Source: Bryobacteraceae bacterium
Lineage (GTDB): Bacteria > Acidobacteriota > Terriglobia > Bryobacterales > Bryobacteraceae
Assembly (NCBI GenBank): GCA_019748195.1
Contig: JAIEPW010000029.1
Span: 32,055-96,054, forward strand
Length of the DNA stretch: 64,000 bases
Direction of reading: 5' to 3'
Shown: one piece after another, positions 54,687-62,632 of the stretch
Layout: each line of letters starts with the position of its first letter
How positions within the stretch are numbered: the first letter of the stretch is position 1
Notes under the pieces: generated by a model
The model's input: the letters and a program-made list of their open reading frames with translations, nothing else
What the model was told of the DNA's origin: nothing
Databases searched by the model: none
Program-made: the position numbers and the translations under genes

Positions 54687-54986
54687 GTGAAAGGGTTGCC
54701 ATGGAATCCGAACGAGCTTGGGGAGATGAGCGTCCCCGGACTGCTGATCGCGGCGCTCATCGTCCTGTGGCGGGCCTACCAGGCGAAGAACCGGCTGGTG
54801 GTGAGGCTGGTAGAGCAGTTGGACGCGAACACGCGGCTACTTGCGGAGCTGCCCGCGACGTTGGAGCGGCTGAACGAAGCGCTGAGCGAACGGCTGGGCC
54901 GGATCGAGAGGCGGCAGGGGTTGACGGACGAGGAAGTGAGCGACGAGCAGTTGCTGAGCGAGGCGCGGCGCGCCCGACGAAAGTGA
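54687..54986 (+). CDS. Small membrane-anchored phage protein
   Basis: 99 aa starting at GTG 54687. One hydrophobic helix (VPGLLIAALIVLWRAY) followed by a coiled-coil-like charged segment (LVEQLDANTRLLAELPATLERL). Spanin, holin or a membrane-associated accessory are all possible; position inside the head module is unusual for lysis genes. Confidence 0.6.
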   Translation: MKGLPWNPNELGEMSVPGLLIAALIVLWRAYQAKNRLVVRLVEQLDANTRLLAELPATLERLNEALSERLGRIERRQGLTDEEVSDEQLLSEARRARRK

Positions 54987-55072
54987 AGGACCTGGTGAAC
55001 CTGAGCATCCAGCGGAACCGGGCGGCGGCGACGGTGGCCAGACGCTGGCTGGATCCGAAGGCAGCGGAATAA
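54983..55072 (+). CDS. Very short phage ORF
   Basis: 29 aa starting at GTG 54983, overlapping the previous stop (GTGA), and ending 2 bases before the portal start: VKDLVNLSIQRNRAAATVAR... Coupling supports translation, but the product is too short to assign. Confidence 0.4.
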   Translation: MKDLVNLSIQRNRAAATVARRWLDPKAAE

Positions 55073-55074
55073 CC

Positions 55075-56529
55075 GTGGACGTGGACGCGAAGCATCCGTA
55101 TTGGGTGGAGCACGCCGAGTACTGGGAGCAGATCGATCTGCTGCAACTGGGCGGGATGGCGCTGAAGAAGCAAGCGGCGCGGTTCCTGGTGGCGCGGCCG
55201 GCCGAGGCAGCGAAGGTGTACCAGACGAGGCTGCAGCGGTTCACTTATCAGAACATCCTGGGCACGGTGATCGGATGGTACGAGAGCCGGATGTTCCGGG
55301 ACGATCCACAGATCTTCGTGAAGAACGCGGACGGGAGCCAATCGACGGATAAGTTTTACGGCCGGTTTCTGGCGAACGCGGACCGGAGGGGCACGACGCT
55401 GACGTCGATGGCGCGGGAGTGGTTCCGGCGGTGCCTGCTGGACGGGGCGGTGTATGTGCTGACGGATCTGCCGGGCGATGCGGGAGAGGCCGCGAACCGG
55501 CAGGAGCAGCGGGAGATGGGGAGGCTGGACCCGTACCTGGCGACGTTTCCGGCAAGCCAGGTGATCAATTGGAGCGAGGACGCGCAGGGGAACCTGGAAT
55601 GGATCGTGCTGGCCACCTCGGAGCGGCGGCAGGAGTTCGGGGCGAAGCCGGAGTTCATCGACACGTGGTGGTACTTCGATCGGGAGAACTTCCGGCAGTA
55701 TCAGGCGCGGAGGGACGGGGCCGGTAAGGCGCGAACGCCGGAGGTGGTGAGCGAGGGCCGGCACGCGATGGCGGATCGGGGCAGGGTTCCGGTGCGGCGA
55801 ATCTCAGTGCCTCCGGTGCTGTGGATCGGGTACCGGGTGCTGCCGCAAGTGGTGGATCACCTGAATGCGGATAACGCGCTGAGCTGGGCGCTGTTCATGA
55901 GCTGCCTGGCGGTTCCGGTGATCGCCGGGACGTATCACGACAACCCGCAGATCTCGGAGACGGGCTGGATTCTGCTGGAAAAGGGGAGCACGTTCGGGTG
56001 GTCGGAGCCGACGGGAAGCTCCTATGAGCATGCGTCCAAGCGAGTGGATTCCTTGCGGGAGGAAGTGTACCGGCAGGCGTACTTGCAAGCACAAGGCCGG
56101 AGCACGCAGGCGACGGCGGCGGCGCAGAGCGGAGTGTCGAAGCAACTGGACATGACGCCGTCGACAGACGTGATGAACGGGTACGGCCGGATTCTGCGGG
56201 AAGCGCTGAAGGGCGTGCTGGAGGACGTGGTGAGCGTCCGCGGGGACGACCTGGTGGTGGATGTTTCGGGGATGAGCTTCCCGGAGCGGGAAGTACTGGC
56301 GGAAATCGAAGTGGCGCGGGCAGCGCTGGATCTGGATATTCCGAGCGACACGTACGACCGGCTGGTGAAGAAGACGGCCTACCGGCAATACGTGAACAAC
56401 GCGGATCCGGATACGCTGCGGCAGATCGACCTGGAGATCGATGCGGCTCCTGGAAGGGCTGAGCGGGCCGCGGAAGAACGGGAGCGGCGGCGGCAAGATT
56501 TCGCCGCGGCGCTGGGAAGGAGCACATGA
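55075..56529 (+). CDS. Portal protein (DUF4055/SPP1-gp6-like)
   Basis: 484 aa starting at GTG 55075. Opening segment HPYWVEHAEYWEQIDLLQLGG, middle with FTYQNILGTVIGWYESRMFRDDP and QVINWSEDAQGNLEW, and stem region VVDHLNADNALSWALFMSCLAVPVIAG match phage portal proteins of the DUF4055 type. It forms the ring through which DNA enters the head. Followed by scaffold and coat genes, as expected. Confidence 0.85.
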   Translation: MDVDAKHPYWVEHAEYWEQIDLLQLGGMALKKQAARFLVARPAEAAKVYQTRLQRFTYQNILGTVIGWYESRMFRDDPQIFVKNADGSQSTDKFYGRFLANADRRGTTLTSMAREWFRRCLLDGAVYVLTDLPGDAGEAANRQEQREMGRLDPYLATFPASQVINWSEDAQGNLEWIVLATSERRQEFGAKPEFIDTWWYFDRENFRQYQARRDGAGKARTPEVVSEGRHAMADRGRVPVRRISVPPVLWIGYRVLPQVVDHLNADNALSWALFMSCLAVPVIAGTYHDNPQISETGWILLEKGSTFGWSEPTGSSYEHASKRVDSLREEVYRQAYLQAQGRSTQATAAAQSGVSKQLDMTPSTDVMNGYGRILREALKGVLEDVVSVRGDDLVVDVSGMSFPEREVLAEIEVARAALDLDIPSDTYDRLVKKTAYRQYVNNADPDTLRQIDLEIDAAPGRAERAAEERERRRQDFAAALGRST

Positions 56530-57203
56530 ACAAGTGGTGGTTACGGAGCCCGCTGATGGAGGGCGAGCCCGCGGCGGGAGGCGGCAGCGGAACTGTGGAC
56601 GCGAAGGCGATCGCGGCGGAGATCAGCAAAGGGCTGACGGCGGCGCTGTCGGCGGCCGTGGCGGAGGCGATCAAGGCGGCGCTGCCGAAGGGGGATGCGT
56701 CAGAAGGCGGCGAAGGCGGTGAGGAGGGGGCGAAGGGCAAAGAGGGCGACGACGAGCGGTTCGCGAGCCTGGCGCGCGATTTGAAGAAGACCCGCGAGGA
56801 GCTGGCTAACGAGCGGGGGGAGCGGGAGAAGGCGGCGAAGGCGGCGGAAGAGAGCGAGCGGCATTCCCTGATCCGGACGGCGCTGGGGGGGTATGAGTTC
56901 GGGTCGGACAAGGCGAGGGACACGGCGTTCCGGATCTTCCGGGACGAGGTGGTGAGGGGAAAGGACGGCAAGCTGTACGGGCCCGATGGGGAATCGGCGT
57001 ACGGCGACTACATCAAGGGGCAGATGGAAAAGGAGCACGAGTATCTGCTGCGGCCGAAGGATGTGGGAGGAGCAGGGGCACAGAGCGCGGCGCCACGGCG
57101 GAACGCGGCTTTCGAGCTTGAGGACATCAAGCCTGGGATGAACAAGGAAGAACGGGAGAGGGCGCGCCAGGCGATCGCAGCGCAGCTTTCCAGAGGGAAA
57201 TAG
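56526..57203 (+). CDS. Probable scaffolding protein
   Basis: 225 aa starting at ATG 56526, overlapping the portal stop (ATGA). A Gly/Glu-rich acidic linker is followed by a long charged coiled coil (LARDLKKTREELANERGEREKAAKAAEESER) and a helical C-terminus, the usual makeup of scaffold proteins. Location just before the coat gene supports this; sequence similarity alone would not. Confidence 0.7.
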   Translation: MNKWWLRSPLMEGEPAAGGGSGTVDAKAIAAEISKGLTAALSAAVAEAIKAALPKGDASEGGEGGEEGAKGKEGDDERFASLARDLKKTREELANERGEREKAAKAAEESERHSLIRTALGGYEFGSDKARDTAFRIFRDEVVRGKDGKLYGPDGESAYGDYIKGQMEKEHEYLLRPKDVGGAGAQSAAPRRNAAFELEDIKPGMNKEERERARQAIAAQLSRGK

Positions 57204-57217
57204 AGAGGAAGACTTAA

Positions 57218-58132
57218 ATGCCGGCAATTACTTCAGCCAACCTGGCGAACGCAATCGCGAAGCTGGTGGCAGCGGATGCGCTGCCGACGCTCGTGTCGAA
57301 CCTGGTGATGGGGAACCTGGTGACACGGGATTTCGAGCCGACGCTGGCGCAAGCCGGGGATACGGTAAACGTGACGATACCGCCGGTGATGGCGGCGAAC
57401 GTAATCGCGGAGGGAGCGTCGGTGACGACGCAGAACCCGAACGCGGGGAATGCGCAGATCGTGCTGAACCAGCACGTGGAGGCGACGTTCCAGATTCCGG
57501 ATGTGACGAAGGTGCTGGCGGTTCCGGATCTGCTGCAGCTCTACATGCAGCCGGCGATGGTGGCGATCGCGGAGAAGATCGAGTACGACCTGCTGAACAC
57601 GTACGCGAGTTTCACGGCGAACGCCGCGCTGGGCGCGCCGGCGACGGCGCTGACGGAGGCGGTGGTGGACGCGGCGGAAACCGCGCTTTTCGACGCGAAG
57701 GTGCCGGCGACGAGCGAGAAATACCTGGTGGTGGACTCGGCGGGGTACGGAGTGCTGCGGCAACTGCCGCGCTTTTCGGAGTTCCAGACGACGGGCCTGG
57801 CGGGGCTGCAGAACCCGGTGATCAACGGGCAGGTTGGGCGGATCAAGGATTTCTTCGTGTTCCGCTCACAACAGGTACCCAAGACGGGAGTTGCGCCGGT
57901 AACAGTGCACAACCTTGCATTCGCGAAGGCGGCATTGGGCCTGGTGTTGCGGCGGCTGCCGCAGCCGCTGCAGGGGACGGGGGCGATCGCCGAGTATGCG
58001 GAGATGGGGAACTTCGGGATGCGGGTGGTGATGAGCTACCAGCCGAACACGCTGGCCCAGCAGTTCACGGTGGACGTGTTGTACGGCGTCGGGGTGCTGC
58101 GGAATAACCACGCGGTGCAGATCCGGAGCTAG
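57218..58132 (+). CDS. Major capsid protein (P22-gp5-like)
   Basis: 304 aa starting at ATG 57218. Beta-rich and Ala-rich with LVSNLVMGNLVTRDFEPTLAQAGDTVNVTIP near the start, VEATFQIPDVTKVLAVPDLLQLYMQPAM, and a C-terminal LAQQFTVDVLYGVGVLRNNHAVQI, the pattern of the P22 coat protein family (HK97 fold). It is the most strongly conserved-looking gene here and probably the highest expressed. Confidence 0.9.
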   Translation: MPAITSANLANAIAKLVAADALPTLVSNLVMGNLVTRDFEPTLAQAGDTVNVTIPPVMAANVIAEGASVTTQNPNAGNAQIVLNQHVEATFQIPDVTKVLAVPDLLQLYMQPAMVAIAEKIEYDLLNTYASFTANAALGAPATALTEAVVDAAETALFDAKVPATSEKYLVVDSAGYGVLRQLPRFSEFQTTGLAGLQNPVINGQVGRIKDFFVFRSQQVPKTGVAPVTVHNLAFAKAALGLVLRRLPQPLQGTGAIAEYAEMGNFGMRVVMSYQPNTLAQQFTVDVLYGVGVLRNNHAVQIRS

Positions 58133-58155
58133 GCGGGGGAGACGTTCGCAGAAAG

Positions 58156-58177
58156 GGGCCGCGCGCGGGCGCGGCCC
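58156..58177. terminator. GC-rich hairpin after the coat gene
   Basis: Perfect 8-bp stem GGGCCGCG / CGCGGCCC with a 6-base loop, 23 bases past the coat stop. There is no T-run, so partial termination or mRNA protection is likelier than full termination. Confidence 0.5.
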
Positions 58178-58195
58178 TGAAAGAAGGAGAACCGG

Positions 58196-58540
58196 ATGAA
58201 CTTCGACACGCGGGTGGATGTAAGGAGCTATCACGCCGAGGTGCGGCAGCAGATGGAAGCGATCGCGGATCCGTACCCGTTCGTGACGTCGCGGGCGGTG
58301 GCGTTGCGGCGGATGCCAGGCGGGGTTACCTCTCAGGTGGACCGGGAGACGGCGGCGCGGCTGCTGGTGGAGCAGACGCACACGCTGGCGACGGAGGAGG
58401 AGGTGGAGCGGTACCACGCGCAATGCGCCGAGCAAAGGCAGCGGATTCAGGAGACCGAGCAACGCCTGATGTCGTACCGGATGTTTCTTCCAACGGCGGC
58501 GCCCATGGCAACTCCGGTGAAGAAGAAGGAAAAAGAATAG
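58196..58540 (+). CDS. Hypothetical phage head-region protein
   Basis: 114 aa starting at ATG 58196 after a good ribosome site (AAGAAGGAGA). Helical, with QTHTLATEEEVERYHAQCAEQRQRIQETE as a probable coiled coil. Unknown function; flanked by hairpins on both sides. Confidence 0.65.
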   Translation: MNFDTRVDVRSYHAEVRQQMEAIADPYPFVTSRAVALRRMPGGVTSQVDRETAARLLVEQTHTLATEEEVERYHAQCAEQRQRIQETEQRLMSYRMFLPTAAPMATPVKKKEKE

Positions 58541-58553
58541 GTTTCGAGAGCTT

Positions 58554-58619
58554 GCGCGCTACTTCCCCAGCGCGCAGCGCGAGGCCGGCTTTTCTGGGTC
58601 TGCCAAAGCCGGCCTCGCG
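58554..58619. terminator. Two tandem hairpins between head genes
   Basis: GCGCGCT / AGCGCGC (7 bp, 8-base loop, 58554-58575) is followed immediately by a perfect 15-bp stem CGCGAGGCCGGCTTT / AAAGCCGGCCTCGCG (58578-58619) with a 12-base loop. Only a short pyrimidine tract follows. A strong RNA structure, possibly a terminator or processing site between the coat and connector genes. Confidence 0.6.
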
Positions 58620-58642
58620 TCCCCCCTTTCCTCAAATCAGCC

Positions 58643-59575
58643 ATGTTATTCACCGACGATGATCTGCTGACGGCGGAGGCGCTGACGAGCGTGGATCCGG
58701 AAGTGCCGGAAGTGGCGGCGGCCGAGGGAATCGCGGTGGAGGGCGAGAACTCGATCATACGCGGCGCGTGGGAGGAGTGCGCCAACGCGGTGCTGGCGAA
58801 GATGGAGCAGTTCGGCGGGGGGCTGGAGGCAACATCGGGAGGGCTGGGATACACGCGAAGCCGGGTGCATCTGACGCAGATCGTGGCCAGCGACGCGTAC
58901 CCGCGGAAGCTGAGCGCACTCCAGCGCTGGATGCTCTACGAAGCGCTGCAGATGTTCTACCGTGCGGCGACAAACCGGACGGTGAGCGACCGGTACGAAG
59001 AGAAGCGGAAGCGGTTCGCGGCGGACGCGGAGAAGCACTGGCGAAGGCTGACGGCTTTCGGGCTTCCGGTGGTGACGGAGCCACTGCCTTGCCCTGGCGC
59101 GCTGCACGAACACAACGCGGGGAGCTGGGGGGCCGCGAATCTGGGTGGCGTCGCCGGCGGGAACCAGGCGGCGACGACGTACGAGGTGGCGATCACCTGG
59201 GTGGACGGCAGCCGGTATCAGAGCGCCGCGGCGAAGGGGAACGGCGAGAGCGGCGGGAGCCGGCTGGTGGCGTTCACGGTGGGGGTGAACCAACTGCTCC
59301 GGATCGACATCACGAGCCTGGCGCCGCCGACAGCGGGGAATCAATACCGGTGGGAGAGCTCGGACGGAGCGGTTCGGCTGCTGAACCCGACGCACTGGAA
59401 TGTGTACGCCGGGACTCCGGATGGCCCGTTATGGCTGCAGAACGCGCAGCCGATCGCGGCGGGGGTAAAAGTGCACACACTGGCGGGGGCGCCGGCGCTG
59501 AGCGGGACGCCGCTGGATCCGGGGCAGCGGCCGGATGCCCGATACACGTTCCGGCCCATTTTGCAGAGGGGATGA
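58643..59575 (+). CDS. Phage head-tail connector-region protein
   Basis: 310 aa starting at ATG 58643. N-terminal helical part resembles head-completion adaptors (LFTDDDLLTAEALTSVDPEVPEV, LSALQRWMLYEALQMFYRA); the C-terminal 140 residues are a beta-sandwich-like region (YEVAITWVDGSRYQSAA, NQYRWESSDGAVRLLN). Exact role unclear; position after the coat gene supports a connector or decoration protein. Confidence 0.7.
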   Translation: MLFTDDDLLTAEALTSVDPEVPEVAAAEGIAVEGENSIIRGAWEECANAVLAKMEQFGGGLEATSGGLGYTRSRVHLTQIVASDAYPRKLSALQRWMLYEALQMFYRAATNRTVSDRYEEKRKRFAADAEKHWRRLTAFGLPVVTEPLPCPGALHEHNAGSWGAANLGGVAGGNQAATTYEVAITWVDGSRYQSAAAKGNGESGGSRLVAFTVGVNQLLRIDITSLAPPTAGNQYRWESSDGAVRLLNPTHWNVYAGTPDGPLWLQNAQPIAAGVKVHTLAGAPALSGTPLDPGQRPDARYTFRPILQRG

Positions 59576-59577
59576 AG

Positions 59578-59805
59578 ATGGAGCGGATCTGGAGCCGCGG
59601 GGACGCGGCGGAGCAGTTGAAAGGGCTTGCGTTTCTGGTGGGGTACCTGGAGGATCTGCCAGGGGAACTGCGGGGGCGGGTGGCGCGGGATCTGCGGGCG
59701 ATCGCGCGGATCGTGGAAGACCCGGAGCCGCTGTCCGGGGAGGGCGAAGGGCGGGGCCTGGCGCCGGTGATTCCGATCGACGGGAAGGCCGGAGGGGCGG
59801 CTTGA
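59578..59805 (+). CDS. Small phage protein
   Basis: 75 aa starting at ATG 59578, with AGAGGGG about 6 bases upstream; an ATG at 59572 overlapping the previous stop (ATGA) is the alternative. Helical (AEQLKGLAFLVGYLEDLPGELRGRVARDLRAIARIV). Unknown function. Confidence 0.55.
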   Translation: MERIWSRGDAAEQLKGLAFLVGYLEDLPGELRGRVARDLRAIARIVEDPEPLSGEGEGRGLAPVIPIDGKAGGAA

Positions 59806-60182
59806 CGGAGGCAATGCTGCGGGAGCGCTGCCGGTTCTGGCAGGCGCTGCTGCGGCTACAGGATTGGGACGTGTTCGTGCGCCTGGTGGACGAGTTGCCG
59901 GGGAGCGCCCTGGGCCGTTGCTGGTGGCTGGATGAGAAGGAGATCGCCACGATCCGAATCCTGCGGCCGGAGCGATGCGATCCGGCGCGGGTGCCGGAGC
60001 AGGACGTGGAGGTGACGCTGGTGCACGAGCTGCTGCATCTCCATTTCGCGGCGTTCACGGCGGAGAACAACACGCCGCAAGCGACGGCGCAAGAGGTGGC
60101 GATCAACCGGTGCGCACAGGCGCTGGTGGGGCTGGACCGGGCGAGGCGAAAGCGGGGCCGGGCAAGGCGAGTTGGCAATTAG
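59802..60182 (+). CDS. Phage protein with HELLH zinc-peptidase-like motif
   Basis: 126 aa from TTG 59802, which overlaps the previous stop (TTGA) and follows GGAGGGG by 4-5 bases. Contains VTLVHELLHLHF, a classic HExxH zinc motif, with little room for a full peptidase. Similar small phage proteins occur near MuF genes. Prohead protease, self-processing enzyme or a non-catalytic zinc fold are possible. Confidence 0.6.
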   Translation: MTEAMLRERCRFWQALLRLQDWDVFVRLVDELPGSALGRCWWLDEKEIATIRILRPERCDPARVPEQDVEVTLVHELLHLHFAAFTAENNTPQATAQEVAINRCAQALVGLDRARRKRGRARRVGN

Positions 60183-60190
60183 ACGAGTGC

Positions 60191-61405
60191 ATGGACACTC
60201 GGAAACTTATCACCATCGCCGGGCGCGCGAACCGAACGATCGATTCCGCGCTGCAGGCCTTTTTGGAGGAACTGAACGCGCTTGTGGCGCGGGCATCGGC
60301 AAGGACGCTAGCGCGGCTGCAGCGCAAGCTGGAGCTGGGGGCGGACGACCGGCTGCAGGGAACGGCCGGGAACGCGGCTACGCTTCGGCTGGCCGGCCGG
60401 ATATTCCAGTCCGAAATGGAGCGGGCCGGATATCCGGAACTGGTGGACGCGTTCGTGGGGAGCTTCGGCCGCCTGTTTCCGTTTTTCGAGGAAACGCTGG
60501 AGGCGCTGGGGCTGGAGGCGGTGAAGTTCAGCCGGGAGGATCGGGAGGCCCTCGCCGGGCAGCAGGCGAACCTGGCGGAAGCGATTCGCGGGGTAGTGCG
60601 GAGCGTTGCGGAGGCGGCGAAGCGACGGGCGGCGTTTTCCGTGGGCGGGACTCCGATCGCGGAACTGACGGAGCTGCTGGCGGTGGAATACGGGAAGACG
60701 GCGGCGCAGGCGGGCGGGCTTGCGGACACGGCGATCACCACGTTCTACCGGGCAATCCAGGACCGGGGATTTCAGCGGATCGAGGAGGCAAACGGCGCGG
60801 CTGTCCGTTACCGGTATTACGGTCCGGACGATGTGCTGACACGGCCGTTCTGCGATGAGTTGCTGGAGCGGACGGCGCGGCGGGGGCTGACGCGGGCGGA
60901 GATCGACCGGCTGGACAACGGCCAGCTTCCGAATGTGTTTCTGACGGGAGGGGGGTACCGGTGCCGGCACACGTGGGTGTTGGATACCAGGGCAGAGGAG
61001 CAACCGCAGGCGTGGCCGAGCGAGTTTCCGGGCGGGTTCGCGGTTGTGGGTGAAATCGATGTGCCGGCGGGGGTGCTGGAGGCGTTCGGGGTGGAGCCGC
61101 AGGCGCGTGAACTGGCGCTGACGGAGGAACGTTCGGGGCACATCATGTCCGACCGGCACCGGGAGCTGCAGACACTGGGGAGCTTTGTGTTGGAGGCGGC
61201 AATGCGCCCGGACGAGGTTTACCGCAACAGGAAAGATCCGCAAGTGGGGATATTCCTGAAACGGATGTCGGACCGGAGGTGGATGCGGGTTGTGGTGCGG
61301 TGGAGGCAGCCGGGCGAGGATGCCTCGTACCGGAGCTCGATTCTGAGCGCTCGAGTCGGGAAGGAGCAGGAGCGCGCGGTCTCACGGAGGGTGTGGGTGA
61401 GGTGA
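60191..61405 (+). CDS. MuF-like minor head protein with C-terminal nuclease-like domain
   Basis: 404 aa starting at ATG 60191. The N-terminal and middle parts are long helices as in MuF/SPP1-gp7-type proteins, ending with RPFCDELLERTARRGLTRAEIDRLDNGQ and CRHTW, the MuF core. The last 95 residues (from about EERSGHIMSDRHREL, through DEVYRNRKDPQVGIF to WRQPGEDASYRSSILSAR) look like a BECR-type ribonuclease or toxin fold. In phages such tails may act on entry or in competition; activity is inferred only. Confidence 0.75.
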   Translation: MDTRKLITIAGRANRTIDSALQAFLEELNALVARASARTLARLQRKLELGADDRLQGTAGNAATLRLAGRIFQSEMERAGYPELVDAFVGSFGRLFPFFEETLEALGLEAVKFSREDREALAGQQANLAEAIRGVVRSVAEAAKRRAAFSVGGTPIAELTELLAVEYGKTAAQAGGLADTAITTFYRAIQDRGFQRIEEANGAAVRYRYYGPDDVLTRPFCDELLERTARRGLTRAEIDRLDNGQLPNVFLTGGGYRCRHTWVLDTRAEEQPQAWPSEFPGGFAVVGEIDVPAGVLEAFGVEPQARELALTEERSGHIMSDRHRELQTLGSFVLEAAMRPDEVYRNRKDPQVGIFLKRMSDRRWMRVVVRWRQPGEDASYRSSILSARVGKEQERAVSRRVWVR

Positions 61406-61554
61406 AGCGTCCGGCGGGACTCCCAGTCCCCGCATTCCTTAAACCCTTGCGGGTGCGTAGAGGGGAGGTTCTCTACTTCGGACGCCCGATTCCAGTATGG
61501 CAAGCCAAGCAAGCCTGCGCACGGCGGGGGGAGGAGACGCGGCAAGGCGCGTAG
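61402..61554 (+). CDS. Short phage ORF
   Basis: 50 aa starting at GTG 61402, overlapping the previous stop (GTGA). RPAGLPVPAFLKPLRVRRGEVLYFGRPI; partly basic. It overlaps the next gene start by 58 bases. No family recognised. Confidence 0.4.
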   Translation: MKRPAGLPVPAFLKPLRVRRGEVLYFGRPIPVWQAKQACARRGEETRQGA

Positions 61555-62111
61555 CGGATCTGGCGGCGGCGTCGAAGCCGACCTCGGACGACGTGCTGTA
61601 CGCGATGGAGGAGGCTAAGACCGCGATACTGGAGCGGACGGCGCGCGGGGTGGATTTCGAGGAGCGGCCGTTCGCGCCTTATTCGGAGAACGGGCCGTTT
61701 TACTTGTACCCGGCGGGGCGCGCCACGGGGAAGACGGCGACGCAGAAATCGAGGGCGGCGAAGCGGCTGTCGAGGAAGACGGGCGGAGAGGTGACGGCCG
61801 GGGGTGGAATCCGGTTTGCGAGCTACGCGGCGGCCAAGCGGGCGTTCGGACGGGCGGGCGTGGATCTGTTCGGTTTGGGGGGCGCTCCGCACATGCTGCA
61901 CGCGTTGGTGACCCGGCTGCGCGGCGCCCTAGAGGGTGTGCTGGGCATATACGGCGCGGAAGCGGAGCGTGCGGAGGGGCATAACGAAGGGATTCCCGGC
62001 CGGCTGCCGCGACGAAGGTGGCTGGACGTGAGCTCCGGGGATGTGAAGCGGTTCGCGGACACGCTGATCCGGAGGGTGGAGAGGAGGGTGCGTGGCTCTG
62101 GAAATTTCTAA
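61497..62111 (+). CDS. Phage virion-morphogenesis/tail-completion-like protein
   Basis: 204 aa starting at ATG 61497; the first 25 residues overlap the preceding ORF and the true start may be later (ATG 61608). C-terminal part EGHNEGIPGRLPRRRWLDVSSGDVKRFADTL matches the virion morphogenesis (HK97 gp10-like) pattern. Overlaps the next gene by 20 bases. Confidence 0.72.
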   Translation: MASQASLRTAGGGDAARRVADLAAASKPTSDDVLYAMEEAKTAILERTARGVDFEERPFAPYSENGPFYLYPAGRATGKTATQKSRAAKRLSRKTGGEVTAGGGIRFASYAAAKRAFGRAGVDLFGLGGAPHMLHALVTRLRGALEGVLGIYGAEAERAEGHNEGIPGRLPRRRWLDVSSGDVKRFADTLIRRVERRVRGSGNF

Positions 62112-62622
62112 GCGGGTGAGGGACACGGTGCGGGCCCGGCTGGGGCACGGGACGCTGGGCTGGCAGGCGGCGCAGGGCGCGATCGCGACGGGGTACAGCG
62201 TGCCACCCATAGCACTGGACCTGGGGCCGGGGTCAAAGCAATTCGTGGAGGGTTATCTGACGCCGAGCCAGATGGAGGACACGACGGCATTCCGGTACCC
62301 GCTGTTCTGCCTGTACACGGCGGCAGCGAAGCAGACGAACGAGGAGTCGGGGCGGCTGTGGAGCGGGGTGGTGTCGATACGGCTGGAGATCCATTTTTCG
62401 TGGCGCAAGGGCAATGCGCTGCGAGATTACGAGACGACCTTGGACGCGGTGGAAGCGGCGCTGGCGCAGATCTTCGAGGCGCGGACGTGGCCGGAAGCGT
62501 ACGCGGAGCCGCTGGCGTACGGCAGCGATCTGGAAGTAACACGGCGTCCGCTGCAACTGGCGGGGGACAACTGGCGGCAGACGCTGAGCGCGTCGCTGAG
62601 CTTCGGGGTAAGCACGAACTAG
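62092..62622 (+). CDS. Phage tail-terminator-like protein
   Basis: 176 aa starting at GTG 62092. Mixed alpha/beta with IRLEIHFSWRKGNALRDYETTLDAVEAALAQIFEARTWPEAYAE, similar in order to tail-terminator proteins between tail-completion and tail-tube genes. The assignment rests on position and general shape. Confidence 0.6.
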   Translation: MALEISKRVRDTVRARLGHGTLGWQAAQGAIATGYSVPPIALDLGPGSKQFVEGYLTPSQMEDTTAFRYPLFCLYTAAAKQTNEESGRLWSGVVSIRLEIHFSWRKGNALRDYETTLDAVEAALAQIFEARTWPEAYAEPLAYGSDLEVTRRPLQLAGDNWRQTLSASLSFGVSTN

Positions 62623-62632
62623 AGAGGGAACC

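Noticed and set aside
54683..55072. Longer frame for the 29-residue ORF
   Set aside because: The part before 54983 is the +2 shadow of the membrane protein gene.
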